From Tatumella morbirosei (GTDB taxonomy: Bacteria; Pseudomonadota; Gammaproteobacteria; Enterobacterales; Enterobacteriaceae): a stretch of 64,000 nt of DNA. Of this stretch, positions 36,392 to 48,580 are shown piece after piece. The notes under the pieces were generated by a model. It had not been told where the DNA came from. It searched no databases and saw only the letters and a list, made by a program, of their open reading frames with translations. Location of the stretch: NCBI RefSeq assembly GCF_000757425.2, contig NZ_JPKR02000005.1, forward strand, positions 744,001 to 808,000, read 5' to 3'. Positions within the stretch are counted from its first letter, which is position 1. Each line of letters begins with the position of its first letter. A program made the position numbers and the translations under genes.

Positions 36392-38512
36392 CTAATTACG
36401 ATTCCGGTGTACTTTTATAACATCCGGCATGACACGGATTTTCCGCATAATATCTGCCAGATGGATACGGTCGCGGACCGTGAGACGCATATAGGCGCTG
36501 TAGACCCGGCCGTCACGTTCCTCGGTATTCAGGCTCTGAATATTCGACTGGCTGGCATTGATTGCCGCAGTCAGATTAGCCAGGGCTCCCTGATGATTCA
36601 GCATATCGACTTTAATTTCGGTGACGAAATCCTGAGTGACACCGCTGTCATCCCATTCGACCGGCATAAATTTCTCGGCCTCTTTCTGGTAGCCACGAAT
36701 ATTCCGGCAGGAGTCGTGATGCACTACCAGTCCTTTACCCGGACTCACGTGGGCCACAATAGGGTCACCAGGGATAGGACGGCAACATTTAGCGAAGGTA
36801 ATCAGCACCCCGTCAGCGCCTTTGATCGGCAATTTATGCTTTTTGGACGATGCCTGCGGCATGGCTTCCGGGGCTTCTCCCGGGAGCAGATTTTTAGCCA
36901 CCACCACACTCATGGCGTTACCCAGACCAATTTCTGCCAGCAGATCGTCCAGACTGGCCAGTTTCATCCTCTCCAGTTCCTGTCGGATATTTTCCTGCGG
37001 AACTTCGGCTAGCTTTTTACTGCCCCCCAGCGCATGACTCAACAATCGGCGGCCCAGGCTGACGGACTCTTCGCGTTTCAGGTTTTTCAGTAACTGGCGA
37101 ATTTTAGCGCGAGCTTTCGAACTGACGACAAAATTTAACCATGCCGCATTCGGTCGGGCACCCGGGGCGGTGATAATTTCTACCGTCTGACCGCTGGTCA
37201 GTGATTGTGATAGCGGATAAGGTTGGCGGTCTACCCGCGCACCGACGCACGCGTGGCCGATATCGGTATGCACGGCATAGGCGAAATCGACCGGAGTGGC
37301 ACCTGCAGGCAGCTCCACGATGCGACCTTCCGGGGTAAACACATAAATTTCGTCGGGGAACAGATCCGATTTAACGCTTTCGATAAATTCAAACGAGTTT
37401 CCGGCGCTTTGCTGCAGTTCCAGCAGGCTCTGCAGCCAGCGTTGCGCGCGAACCTGAGCCGTGGTGGTGCCACTTTCGCCTTGTTGCTTATATGCCCAGT
37501 GTGCTGCCACACCCATCTCTGCCATCTGATCCATATCTTCGGTACGAATCTGTACTTCTACCGGCACACCGTGTGGGCCAATCATTGAGGTATGCAGTGA
37601 CTGATAGCCGTTAGCTTTGGGAATGGCGATATAATCTTTGACGCGACCCGGCCGGGGTTTATACAGACTGTGCATCTGTCCCAGTACACGGTAGCAGGTG
37701 TCCACATCTTTCACGATCACGCGAAAGGCGTAGATATCCATAATGGAATGAAAACGCTGCTCTTTAAGATGCATTTTCTGATAAATCGAGTAGAGATGTT
37801 TCTCGCGGCCACTGACGCGGCAGTCAATACCGGCTTCCTGTAGCCGGCCGTCGATTTCGGCCAGGATTTTCTGAATCATCTCTTTACGGTTACCGCGTGC
37901 GGCTTTCACCACTTCTTTAATGACGCGGAAACGATTTGGGTACAACGCCTCAAAACCAAGTTCTTCCAGCTCGGTTTTCAGGTGATGAATCCCCAGCCTG
38001 TGGGCTAACGGGCTGTAAATCTCAAGCGTTTCTAAGGCGATGCGCCGCCGTTTGTCCGGACGCAACGAACCCAGGGTCCGCATGTTATGTGTCCGGTCTG
38101 CCAGCTTGATCAAAATAACCCTGATGTCCTGCACCATGGCCATAATCATCTTGCGGAAGTTTTCTGCCTGAGCCTCTTTCTTGTCGCGGAATTTCAGTTT
38201 ATCCAGTTTGGATACACCTTCGACCAGCTCTGCAACACTGGTACCAAACAGCTGTTCCATATCCTGGAAGGTTGCCGGGGTATCTTCAATAACATCGTGT
38301 AGTAACGCGGCCATCAGTGTTTCATGGTCGAGTTTCATTTCTGCCAGGATACAGGCAACAGCAACCGGATGCGTAATATAAGGTTCACCGCTGGAACGGG
38401 TCTGGCCCTCATGAGCATCACGAGCAACAAGGTAAGCCTGCCTGAGACGTTTTATTTGGTCTTCAGGCAGATATTTTTCAATCAGTTGATTGAGGCTTTC
38501 AAACAGATACAA
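36392..38512 (-). CDS. spoT: bifunctional (p)ppGpp synthetase/hydrolase SpoT
   Basis: A 706-residue RelA/SpoT protein (E. coli 702). The HD hydrolase domain is intact (HDVIEDTPATF near residue 70, DRTHNMRTL), the synthetase domain has NGYQSLHTSM near residue 310, then TGS and ACT domains (the ACT region near 630-700). SpoT mainly degrades (p)ppGpp and also makes it under carbon or fatty acid stress. Confidence 0.97.
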   Translation of the reverse strand: MYLFESLNQLIEKYLPEDQIKRLRQAYLVARDAHEGQTRSSGEPYITHPVAVACILAEMKLDHETLMAALLHDVIEDTPATFQDMEQLFGTSVAELVEGVSKLDKLKFRDKKEAQAENFRKMIMAMVQDIRVILIKLADRTHNMRTLGSLRPDKRRRIALETLEIYSPLAHRLGIHHLKTELEELGFEALYPNRFRVIKEVVKAARGNRKEMIQKILAEIDGRLQEAGIDCRVSGREKHLYSIYQKMHLKEQRFHSIMDIYAFRVIVKDVDTCYRVLGQMHSLYKPRPGRVKDYIAIPKANGYQSLHTSMIGPHGVPVEVQIRTEDMDQMAEMGVAAHWAYKQQGESGTTTAQVRAQRWLQSLLELQQSAGNSFEFIESVKSDLFPDEIYVFTPEGRIVELPAGATPVDFAYAVHTDIGHACVGARVDRQPYPLSQSLTSGQTVEIITAPGARPNAAWLNFVVSSKARAKIRQLLKNLKREESVSLGRRLLSHALGGSKKLAEVPQENIRQELERMKLASLDDLLAEIGLGNAMSVVVAKNLLPGEAPEAMPQASSKKHKLPIKGADGVLITFAKCCRPIPGDPIVAHVSPGKGLVVHHDSCRNIRGYQKEAEKFMPVEWDDSGVTQDFVTEIKVDMLNHQGALANLTAAINASQSNIQSLNTEERDGRVYSAYMRLTVRDRIHLADIMRKIRVMPDVIKVHRNRN

Positions 38513-38532
38513 GGGCGGCCTGCACAGTCAGA

Positions 38533-38808
38533 TTAACGACGACCTTCAGCAATGGCGGTGACGGCCTGAAGTTCGGCTGCTTCCTGCTCATGCTGTTCCT
38601 GACGATCACGGACATCCAGAATCTGGCTGGTGATCAAACCTTCTTCGATTTCACGTAATGCGATAACGGTAGGTTTGTCGTTCTCTTCCGGAACCAGGGC
38701 ATCTTTACCACCTACCTGCATCTGACGCGCACGACGTGCAGCGACCAATACCAGGTCAAAACGGTTTCCAACTTTTTCTACTGCGTCCTGAACGGTTACG
38801 CGTGCCAT
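38533..38808 (-). CDS. rpoZ: RNA polymerase omega subunit
   Basis: A 91-residue protein identical in length to E. coli omega, with the start [19 protein letters not shown] and the RARQMQ helix that wraps the beta-prime C-terminus. It helps assemble and stabilise RNA polymerase and forms part of a ppGpp site. It lies 20 bp before spoT. Confidence 0.97.
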   Translation of the reverse strand: MARVTVQDAVEKVGNRFDLVLVAARRARQMQVGGKDALVPEENDKPTVIALREIEEGLITSQILDVRDRQEQHEQEAAELQAVTAIAEGRR

Positions 38809-38862
38809 AAGTGTGCTACTCCACAGATGAGGAAATGACTGGGCATAATACTGAAAGCTGCT

Positions 38863-39588
<726 letters not shown>

Positions 39589-39696
39589 TCAGCACTGATC
39601 GCAAATCGTTTGATCGTTCCTGGTAATCTTTCCACTATTTCCCGATGAATTCCCGATAAAACAACAACACTGATGGCACCGCTGTACCAGACATAA

Positions 39697-41475
<1,779 letters not shown>

Positions 41476-41485
41476 AAGCAAAAAA

Positions 41486-41503
41486 GGCAGCCTTGCGGCT
41501 GCC
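41486..41503 (-). terminator. intrinsic terminator oriented on the minus strand, no known gene
   Basis: A 7-bp stem GGCAGCC / GGCTGCC with TTGC loop. The T-tract (six A on the plus strand at 41480-41485) lies on the minus-strand side. It is 11 bp past the plus-strand ligB stop, and no minus-strand gene feeds into it, so it may end an unannotated leftward transcript or act weakly for ligB. Confidence 0.55.
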
Positions 41504-41600
41504 CCTCCTGGCAATTCCCTTTGCAACCATTCGGTGGAGTCTTTACAAAATAGCGACTAAAATACCTGATAGTTCAATTCGTTATCGCTGCGTTAAGCAC

Positions 41601-41620
41601 ATAGTAACAACCGTTACTAT
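41601..41620. repeat. inverted repeat in the ligB-pstS gap
   Basis: A perfect 8-bp dyad, ATAGTAAC / GTTACTAT with a 4-base AACC centre, without U-tract; an operator or an RNA stem are both possible. The rest of the 380-bp gap holds the orphan terminator and the Pho boxes. Confidence 0.4.
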
Positions 41621-41729
41621 TAGTATAGTTGCAAAAAGTGCTATCGGTGTTTCCCGCCTGTAAAGCTTCCTTTTAATGAAGAGAGCTGTTCAGAGCCCGT
41701 TATTCGGTAGTTTGACGAGAGCTTTTGGT

Positions 41730-41780
41730 TTGTCATAAAACTGTCATATATCGTACATATTACTGTCACCAAACTGTCCT
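41730..41780 (+). promoter_or_regulatory. two tandem Pho boxes upstream of pstS
   Basis: TTGTCATAAAACTGTCAT (41730-41747) and CTGTCACCAAACTGTCCT (41763-41780) match the PhoB box CTGTCAT-A(A/T)A(A/T)-CTGTCA(C/T). They start 33 bp apart, three 11-bp repeats, as in E. coli pstS. They indicate induction by phosphate starvation. Confidence 0.85.
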
Positions 41781-41854
41781 ATTTTGCCTCGTGCAGCAAG
41801 ACGAACTCATTTAAAAATGGCACTGAGCCTGAGATTAACTCCCCCGGAGGGAAT

Positions 41855-42898
41855 ATGACACTGATGCGTAATACGGTAGCCCGCATACTGGCAGCAACAA
41901 TGGCTGTAGGTACTGTTTCTGCTTTTGCAGCAACAAATCTGACCGGAGCTGGCGGTACATTCCCGGCCCCGGTTTATGCCCGTTGGGCCGCAGATTACCA
42001 AAAAGCCGACGGTAGCCAGGTGAACTACCAGGGTATCGGTTCTTCCGGTGGTGTGAAACAGATCATTGCTAAAACCGTTGATTTTGGTGCTTCTGATGCA
42101 CCTCTGAGCGATGCAGACCTGGAGAAGAACGGTCTGTTCCAGTTTCCAACCGTGATTGGTGGTGTGGTTCTGGCGATTAACCTGCCAGGGGTGAAATCCG
42201 GTGAACTGACCCTGGACGGGAAGACTGTTGGTGATATCTATCTGGGTAATATCAAAAAATGGAATGACCCGGCTATCGAAAAACTCAACCCTGGTATCAA
42301 ACTACCTTCCACTAACATTAATGTGGTGCGTCGTGCGGATGGTTCAGGAACATCTTTTGTGTTTACCAGCTACCTGTCAAAAGTGAATGACGAGTGGAAA
42401 AGCAAAATTGGTAAAGGCAACACCGTTAACTGGCCTACCGGTCTGGGCGGTAAAGGAAATGACGGCGTTGCAGCATTCGTACAACGTCTGCCTGGTTCAA
42501 TCGGTTATGTTGAATATGCCTATGCTAAGCAGAACAACCTGACCTACACCAAACTGGTGGATGCTGATGGTAAATCGATTCTGCCTTCAGAGAAGAGCTT
42601 CAGTAACTCTGCCAAAGGTGCCGACTGGCAGCAGAGCTTTGCTCAGGACCTGACTTATCAGAAAGGTGATGATGCCTGGCCAATTTCTTCAACCACCTTT
42701 ATCCTGGTCTACAAAAAACAGGCTGATGCCGCCAAAGGTGCTGCAGTGCTGAAATTCTTTGACTGGGCCTATAAAAACGGCGGCAAAACAGCCGAAAGCC
42801 TGGATTACGCTGCGCTGCCAGAGTCTGTCGTAACTCAGATTCGTTCAGCATGGAAAGCGAATATCACAGACAGTAACGGCAAAGCCCTGTATCAATAA
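41855..42898 (+). CDS. pstS: phosphate ABC transporter substrate-binding protein
   Basis: A 347-residue periplasmic phosphate-binding protein. The signal peptide ends AFA (about residue 26), and the mature start [15 protein letters not shown] and the [10 protein letters not shown] and [10 protein letters not shown] blocks bind phosphate. GGAGGG precedes the ATG. It heads the pstSCAB-phoU operon and is preceded by two Pho boxes. Confidence 0.97.
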   Translation: MTLMRNTVARILAATMAVGTVSAFAATNLTGAGGTFPAPVYARWAADYQKADGSQVNYQGIGSSGGVKQIIAKTVDFGASDAPLSDADLEKNGLFQFPTVIGGVVLAINLPGVKSGELTLDGKTVGDIYLGNIKKWNDPAIEKLNPGIKLPSTNINVVRRADGSGTSFVFTSYLSKVNDEWKSKIGKGNTVNWPTGLGGKGNDGVAAFVQRLPGSIGYVEYAYAKQNNLTYTKLVDADGKSILPSEKSFSNSAKGADWQQSFAQDLTYQKGDDAWPISSTTFILVYKKQADAAKGAAVLKFFDWAYKNGGKTAESLDYAALPESVVTQIRSAWKANITDSNGKALYQ

Positions 42899-42973
42899 GC
42901 ATATACTCCGTAAAATCTGCGTATCCCCCGGGCGGCTGATGCCGCCCCGTTAATCGTGAAGACAGAGACTCTT

Positions 42974-43933
42974 ATGGCGGAAATAAAGCCGACATTCAAA
43001 GCCCCGGGAAAACAGGGCGATATCATTTTCAGCGCATTGGTGAAAATCTCTGCGCTGGTAGTGTTGTTGCTGCTGGGCGGAATTATTGTTTCCCTGATTA
43101 TTTCTTCCTGGCCAAGTATTCAAAAATTCGGTTTCTCGTTCCTGTGGAATAAAACCTGGGATGCGCCAAATGAGCAGTTCGGGGCTTTGGTACCGATTTA
43201 CGGGACTGTTGTGACGTCGATTATCGCTTTGCTCATTGCGGTGCCTGTCAGCTTCGGTATCGCGTTATTTCTGACTGAACTTTCTCCCGGTTGGCTGCGG
43301 CGCCCGTTAGGCACCGCCATTGAGTTGCTGGCGGCTATCCCCAGTATTGTTTACGGTATGTGGGGATTATTTGTTTTCGCCCCCTTATTTGCTGAATATT
43401 TCCAGACCCCGGTAGGCGATCTGCTTTCTAATGTACCGATTATTGGCCAGCTGTTTTCCGGCCCGGCATTTGGTATCGGGATTCTGGCGGCCGGACTTAT
43501 TCTGGCCATCATGATCATTCCCTATATTGCTTCGGTAATGCGTGATGTTTTTGAACAAACCCCGGTGATGATGAAAGAATCAGCCTATGGTCTGGGATGC
43601 ACCACTTGGGAGGTTATCTGGAATATCGTACTACCGTTTACCCGTAATGGCGTGATAGGTGGTGTGATGTTAGGGCTGGGGCGTGCCCTGGGTGAAACCA
43701 TGGCCGTGACCTTTATCATCGGGAATACCTACCAGCTCGACAGCCCGTCTTTGTATATGCCGGGAAACAGTATTACCTCAGCACTGGCTAACGAATTTGC
43801 TGAAGCGGAATCCGGATTACATATTGCAGCATTGATGGAGCTTGGCCTAATCCTGTTCTTTATCACTTTTGTGGTATTAGCCATTTCCAAGCTGATGATT
43901 TTGCGCTTAGCCAAAAATGAGGGAGCCCGCTAA
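42974..43933 (+). CDS. pstC: phosphate ABC transporter permease PstC
   Basis: A 319-residue inner membrane permease with six transmembrane segments and the coupling motif [20 protein letters not shown]. Start [16 protein letters not shown] matches E. coli PstC (MAATKPAFNPPGKKGD); a start at 42956 is less likely. Its stop overlaps the pstA ATG by one base (TAATG). Confidence 0.97.
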   Translation: MAEIKPTFKAPGKQGDIIFSALVKISALVVLLLLGGIIVSLIISSWPSIQKFGFSFLWNKTWDAPNEQFGALVPIYGTVVTSIIALLIAVPVSFGIALFLTELSPGWLRRPLGTAIELLAAIPSIVYGMWGLFVFAPLFAEYFQTPVGDLLSNVPIIGQLFSGPAFGIGILAAGLILAIMIIPYIASVMRDVFEQTPVMMKESAYGLGCTTWEVIWNIVLPFTRNGVIGGVMLGLGRALGETMAVTFIIGNTYQLDSPSLYMPGNSITSALANEFAEAESGLHIAALMELGLILFFITFVVLAISKLMILRLAKNEGAR

Positions 43934-44820
43934 TGACTCAGATGGACCATAAAAGTAGTGCTGAGCTGCAGGCTTCACGGCGAAAAATGCAGGCCAGACG
44001 TGGTATTAAAAATAAGATAGCCATCTTTTTATCACTGCTGACGATGGCCTTTGGCCTGTTCTGGCTGGTGTGGATCCTTTGGACTACCGTCTCCCGGGGG
44101 ATTGGTGGTTTAAACATAGACCTGTTTACCCAGATGACACCTCCGCCGAATATGGACGGCGGCGGACTGGCCAATGCCCTGGCGGGAAGCGGCTTACTGA
44201 TTATCTGGTCAACACTGGTGGGAACTCCGCTGGGAATTATGGCGGGTATTTATCTGGCAGAATATGGTCGCAAGTCTCTGCTGGCGGAAGTGATTCGTTT
44301 TATTAACGACATTCTGCTATCAGCGCCATCGATTGTCATAGGCCTGTTTGTCTACACCCTGGTGGTCGCTTTTATGCATCACTTTTCCGGGTGGGCAGGG
44401 GCACTGGCATTGGCTCTGTTGCAAATTCCGATTGTTATCCGTACAACCGAAAACATGCTGAAACTGGTGCCGGATACGATGCGCGAAGCGGCCTATGCAT
44501 TAGGTACCCCCAAGTGGAAGATGATTCTGGTGATTACGCTGAAGGCTTCAGTGTCCGGCATCATTACCGGGGTGCTTCTGGCGATTGCCCGCATTGCCGG
44601 TGAAACGGCACCCTTACTGTTTACGGCGTTATCGAATCAGTTCTGGAGTACCGACATGATGCAGCCGTTGGCTAACCTGCCGGTGACTATTTATAAGTTT
44701 GCCATGAGTCCGTTTTCTCAATGGCAGAGCCTGGCCTGGGCAGGGGTGCTGATTATTACCCTCTGCGTATTATTGCTGAATATCCTGGCACGGGTCATTT
44801 TTACTAAGCGTAAAAACTAA
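43933..44820 (+). CDS. pstA: phosphate ABC transporter permease PstA
   Basis: A 295-residue permease partner of PstC with six transmembrane segments and the coupling motif [15 protein letters not shown]. It ends [10 protein letters not shown]. It forms the PstC-PstA channel driven by PstB. It is translationally coupled to pstC by the TAATG overlap. Confidence 0.97.
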   Translation: MTQMDHKSSAELQASRRKMQARRGIKNKIAIFLSLLTMAFGLFWLVWILWTTVSRGIGGLNIDLFTQMTPPPNMDGGGLANALAGSGLLIIWSTLVGTPLGIMAGIYLAEYGRKSLLAEVIRFINDILLSAPSIVIGLFVYTLVVAFMHHFSGWAGALALALLQIPIVIRTTENMLKLVPDTMREAAYALGTPKWKMILVITLKASVSGIITGVLLAIARIAGETAPLLFTALSNQFWSTDMMQPLANLPVTIYKFAMSPFSQWQSLAWAGVLIITLCVLLLNILARVIFTKRKN

Positions 44821-44855
44821 TTTTTGCGGCGTGGCTATTGGCGACGCTGGAATAA

Positions 44856-45644
<789 letters not shown>

Positions 45645-45723
45645 TGTTTAGCCTGCATCCTGCGGTGCTAAATTTTGCCACCCCCTTTTCGCTGCCAGTG
45701 CGGTCGCGATACTGGAGAACATG

Positions 45724-46464
45724 ATGGACAGTCTTAATTTAAATAAACATATCTCCGGTCAGTTTAATGCTGAGCTGGAGCATATCCGTACTCAGGTCAT
45801 GATTATGGGGGGGCTGGTAGAACAACAGCTCACCGATGCCATCAATGCTATGCAGAATATGGACTCAGACCTGGCTCAACGGGTTATAGACGATGATCAG
45901 AAAGTCAATATGATGGAAGTGGATATTGATGAAGATTGCGTCCGTATTATTGCGAAACGCCAGCCGACGGCCAGTGATCTCCGGATGGTGATGGCCATCA
46001 TAAAAACCATTTCTGAGCTTGAGCGTATCGGGGATGTGGCAGAAAAAATCAGCCGTACAGCCCTGGAAAAGTTCGGTCAGAAACATCAGCCACTCCTGGT
46101 CAGCCTTGAGTCCCTGGGGCGTCATGCGGTGCAGATGCTGCATGATGTGCTGGATGCTTTTACCCGAATGGATCTGGAGGCGGCAGTACAGATCTATCGT
46201 GAAGATAAGAAAGTGGATAAAGAGTATGAAGGGATTGTCCGTCAGTTAATGACCTATATGATGGAAGATCCACGTACTATTCCGAGCGTGCTGACAGCGT
46301 TGTTCTGTGCCCGCGCGATCGAAAGGATCGGCGACCGTTGCCAGAATATTTGCGAGATCATTTTTTACTTTGTCAAAGGTCAGGACTTCCGTCACCTGGG
46401 CGGAGATCAGCTGGACAAGCTGCTGGCCGGTGACGAACCTGCCGGAGACGTAACCCCGGAATAA
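45724..46464 (+). CDS. phoU: phosphate signalling protein PhoU
   Basis: A 246-residue helical protein with two PhoU repeats, each carrying the metal-site pattern seen as [12 protein letters not shown] and [12 protein letters not shown]. It links the Pst transporter to PhoR/PhoB control. The second of two tandem ATGs (45724) is chosen because GGAG is 6 bases before it and E. coli PhoU also begins [15 protein letters not shown]. Confidence 0.97.
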   Translation: MDSLNLNKHISGQFNAELEHIRTQVMIMGGLVEQQLTDAINAMQNMDSDLAQRVIDDDQKVNMMEVDIDEDCVRIIAKRQPTASDLRMVMAIIKTISELERIGDVAEKISRTALEKFGQKHQPLLVSLESLGRHAVQMLHDVLDAFTRMDLEAAVQIYREDKKVDKEYEGIVRQLMTYMMEDPRTIPSVLTALFCARAIERIGDRCQNICEIIFYFVKGQDFRHLGGDQLDKLLAGDEPAGDVTPE

Positions 46465-46475
46465 CCTCTCACTCT

Positions 46476-46505
46476 CAGTCTGCCGTTGATTTGGGTGGCA
46501 GACTG
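46476..46505 (+). terminator. hairpin after phoU
   Basis: A 9-bp stem CAGTCTGCC / GGCAGACTG with a 12-base loop, 11 bp past the phoU stop. No strong U-tract. Confidence 0.5.
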
Positions 46506-46603
46506 ACGTTCCTCCTGCCTGCCCGGATAACCGTGGATTGTTAGCGCCGCTCTTTTTATACTTTGTCAGAGGGTAGTCTTCCGACAAATCAAGGAGCAGG
46601 CAC

Positions 46604-47830
46604 GTGCAAAACAAAAGAACAGTCACCCCGGCAAAAGCGATGCTGGCGGCGGTGAGTGGCTATGCTATGGATGGTTTCGATTTACTCATACTCGGCTTTA
46701 TGCTGCCGGCCATTAGTATTTCATTATCACTTGACCACTCGCAGGCAGGCTCGCTGGTAACCTGGACGCTGATTGGTGCAGTGATCGGCGGTATTATTTT
46801 CGGGCATCTGAGCGACCGGTATGGCCGGGTCAGGGTGCTGACACTGACCATTTTAATGTTTTCAGTGTTTACCGGATTGTGTGCCATTGCTCAGGGATAT
46901 ACAGACCTGCTGGTTTACCGGACTCTGGCCGGTGTCGGGCTGGGGGGAGAATTTGGCATCGGTATGGCGTTAATTGCTGAGGTCTGGCCAGCCAGTAAGC
47001 GTAATCGTGCTTCTGCCTGGGTTGGTATTGGCTGGCAGGCCGGTGTACTGCTGGCCGCATTTATTACCCCGTTGTTACTCAATATTATCGGTTGGCGAGG
47101 TATGTTCCTGGTAGGTCTGATACCTGCATTAATTTCCTTTGCTATCCGGCATGGTCTCAGTGAACCTGAGTCTTTTATCCGCCAGCCGAAAACTGAACAG
47201 CAGCTCTCTTTTGCCTCACGCCTGAAACTATTATGTAAAGACAGTACGACGACTAAAGCCAGTTTAGGGATCTTTATTTTATGTTCGGTGCAAAATTTCG
47301 GTTACTACGGCCTGATGATCTGGATGCCCAGCTATCTTGCTTCATCCTTCGGTTTCAGTCTGACAAAATCCGGAATATGGACCGCAGTAACGGTGATTGG
47401 AATGACGGTGGGTATTGGGTTGTTTGGTGTGCTCGCTGACCGTTTTGCCCGTTGGAAAATTTTTATTCTTTATCAACTGGGGGCGGTTGTGATGGTGATT
47501 GTCTATGCGCAGTTAACTGACCCTGTAATGATGTTGTTAGCCGGAGCGGTAATGGGGATGTTTGTGAACGGGATGATTGGAGGTTATGGTGCACTGATTT
47601 CCGATACCTTCCCGGTGGCTTCCCGGGCTACGGCACAGAATGTGTTATTTAACCTCGGCCGGGGAGTGGGAGGATTTGGTCCGTTAGTGATCGGTATGCT
47701 GGCGACTGAATGGTCGTTTACCGCGGCAATCACGCTACTCGCCTCTATCTATTTACTGGATATTATTGCCACCCTATTTTTACTTCCACGCCATCAGGGT
47801 GAAGATGATGCTCTGGGTGCAATAGGATAA
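46604..47830 (+). CDS. MFS transporter, aromatic acid/sugar acid:H+ symporter type
   Basis: A 408-residue transporter with 12 membrane segments. The N-terminal AMDGFDLLILGFMLP is the DGxD motif of the aromatic acid:proton and sialate:proton symporter groups, and the GHLSDRYGRVRVL loop is the general MFS motif A. It starts with GTG preceded by AAGGAG. It follows the pst operon but has its own gap and is probably a separate unit; E. coli lacks it here. The substrate cannot be named. Confidence 0.85.
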   Translation: MQNKRTVTPAKAMLAAVSGYAMDGFDLLILGFMLPAISISLSLDHSQAGSLVTWTLIGAVIGGIIFGHLSDRYGRVRVLTLTILMFSVFTGLCAIAQGYTDLLVYRTLAGVGLGGEFGIGMALIAEVWPASKRNRASAWVGIGWQAGVLLAAFITPLLLNIIGWRGMFLVGLIPALISFAIRHGLSEPESFIRQPKTEQQLSFASRLKLLCKDSTTTKASLGIFILCSVQNFGYYGLMIWMPSYLASSFGFSLTKSGIWTAVTVIGMTVGIGLFGVLADRFARWKIFILYQLGAVVMVIVYAQLTDPVMMLLAGAVMGMFVNGMIGGYGALISDTFPVASRATAQNVLFNLGRGVGGFGPLVIGMLATEWSFTAAITLLASIYLLDIIATLFLLPRHQGEDDALGAIG

Positions 47831-48005
47831 TGAAATGAGCAGGCAGAGCATGAACTGTTCGGTCTGCTTAATCACAAACTTTCCTCGTACTTACAGACTT
47901 AAACTATTTTTACTGTAAATATTCCTCATTGAATTATTCTGATAATTTCAGAAGAATTTGTATTTTAAAGGAAACTCCGGAGCGAATAACTGTTTTTGAG
48001 AATAT

Positions 48006-48179
48006 TTGTTATCTGTTGATTATGCTGTTTTTTTTGTGATTATTAGATTTGCTTCTGGATTTTTTGGAATCTTTGAAGCGCTGTGTTTGCTTATTTACTC
48101 CGGGTTTTTGCATGTCAGAGTATTGAAAACAGAAAGTTGCAATGTATATTTGTATCCGACAGCTCTTATGGATAAATAA
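48006..48179 (+). CDS. candidate microcin immunity protein (small hydrophobic ORF)
   Basis: A 57-codon frame starting with TTG (a GTG at 48036 would give 47 codons) and ending 59 bp before the microcin precursor. Most of the N-terminal 35 residues are hydrophobic (VDYAVFFVIIRFASGFFGIF then ALCLLIYSGFL), enough for one or two membrane helices, with a short polar tail. Known class II microcin immunity proteins are small membrane proteins, and several (MccV Cvi) are encoded just upstream of the toxin. Against it: rare start codon, weak ribosome site, and T-rich DNA that gives phenylalanine-rich frames by chance. The 400-bp gap holds no other gene candidate. Confidence 0.3.
   Translation: MLSVDYAVFFVIIRFASGFFGIFEALCLLIYSGFLHVRVLKTESCNVYLYPTALMDK
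48150..48178 (+). promoter_or_regulatory. possible promoter of the microcin precursor
   Basis: TTGTAT (48150-48155) and TAAATA (48173-48178) are 17 bp apart and would start transcription near 48185, about 55 bases before the precursor ATG. The match is modest. Confidence 0.3.
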
Positions 48180-48238
48180 TATTCCATGATGAGTTTTTCT
48201 TTGTTATATCCAGGGATTTTTCATAAAAGGAACTATTG

Positions 48239-48463
48239 ATGAAAGTATTAACACAAACTGAAGTACAAACCGTATCTGGTGCTGGGAAAATTGCAGATTC
48301 GCTGGGAACTGTTGGCGGAACGTTGGGAACAGCGTTGAATTTCTTCGGAATGAAAAATGCCGTAGCAAATGCTACTGCACTGGGTACCAGTATCGGACTG
48401 GTGGTTGAATCCGTTTATGGGGCTATCACCGCTTCGTACAAATTCTTCTTCGATAAAGCATAA
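48239..48463 (+). CDS. class II microcin-type bacteriocin precursor with double-glycine-type leader
   Basis: A 74-residue peptide. Residues 1-15 (MKVLTQTEVQTVSGA) fit the leader consensus of peptides cut by C39-peptidase ABC exporters, with hydrophobic residues at the usual positions and a GA cleavage pair; colicin V has MRTLTLNELDSVSGG. The predicted mature peptide has 59 residues starting GKIADSLG, is rich in Gly and Ala, contains no cysteine, and has hydrophobic helix-like stretches (SIGLVVESVYGAITASY) ending FFFDKA. AAGGA lies 6 bases before the ATG. The C-terminus is not the serine-rich tail of siderophore microcins, so it looks like the unmodified class IIa type. I do not recognise the mature sequence. 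A terminator and the dedicated export genes follow. Confidence 0.82.
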   Translation: MKVLTQTEVQTVSGAGKIADSLGTVGGTLGTALNFFGMKNAVANATALGTSIGLVVESVYGAITASYKFFFDKA

Positions 48464-48479
48464 TTAGCCTTAATCACAA

Positions 48480-48508
48480 GGGTGCTGTCTTTCTCAGCAC
48501 CCTTTTTT
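48480..48508 (+). terminator. terminator after the microcin precursor
   Basis: A perfect 8-bp stem GGGTGCTG / CAGCACCC with a 7-base loop is followed by six T residues. It separates the precursor from the export genes, so the two are distinct transcription units with partial read-through at most. Confidence 0.9.
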
Positions 48509-48524
48509 ATATATGGATTGTTTT

Positions 48525-48546
48525 AATAATGATATTTATCATTACA
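48525..48546. promoter_or_regulatory. putative Fur box before the microcin export genes
   Basis: AATGATA-TT-TATCATT is a perfect 7-bp dyad (48528-48543). A 19-base alignment with the Fur consensus GATAATGATAATCATTATC gives about 14 identities. In colicin V the cvaA-cvaB promoter is controlled by Fur and iron, so the position fits. Confidence 0.5.
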
Positions 48547-48580
48547 ACCGGTTAATATTTAAATGTGATGGCTGAAAAAC

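Noticed and set aside
48186-48239. A 17-codon frame ending in TGATG at the microcin start
   Set aside because: No ribosome site precedes it, and a frame this short arises easily by chance; coupling by the overlap cannot be shown.
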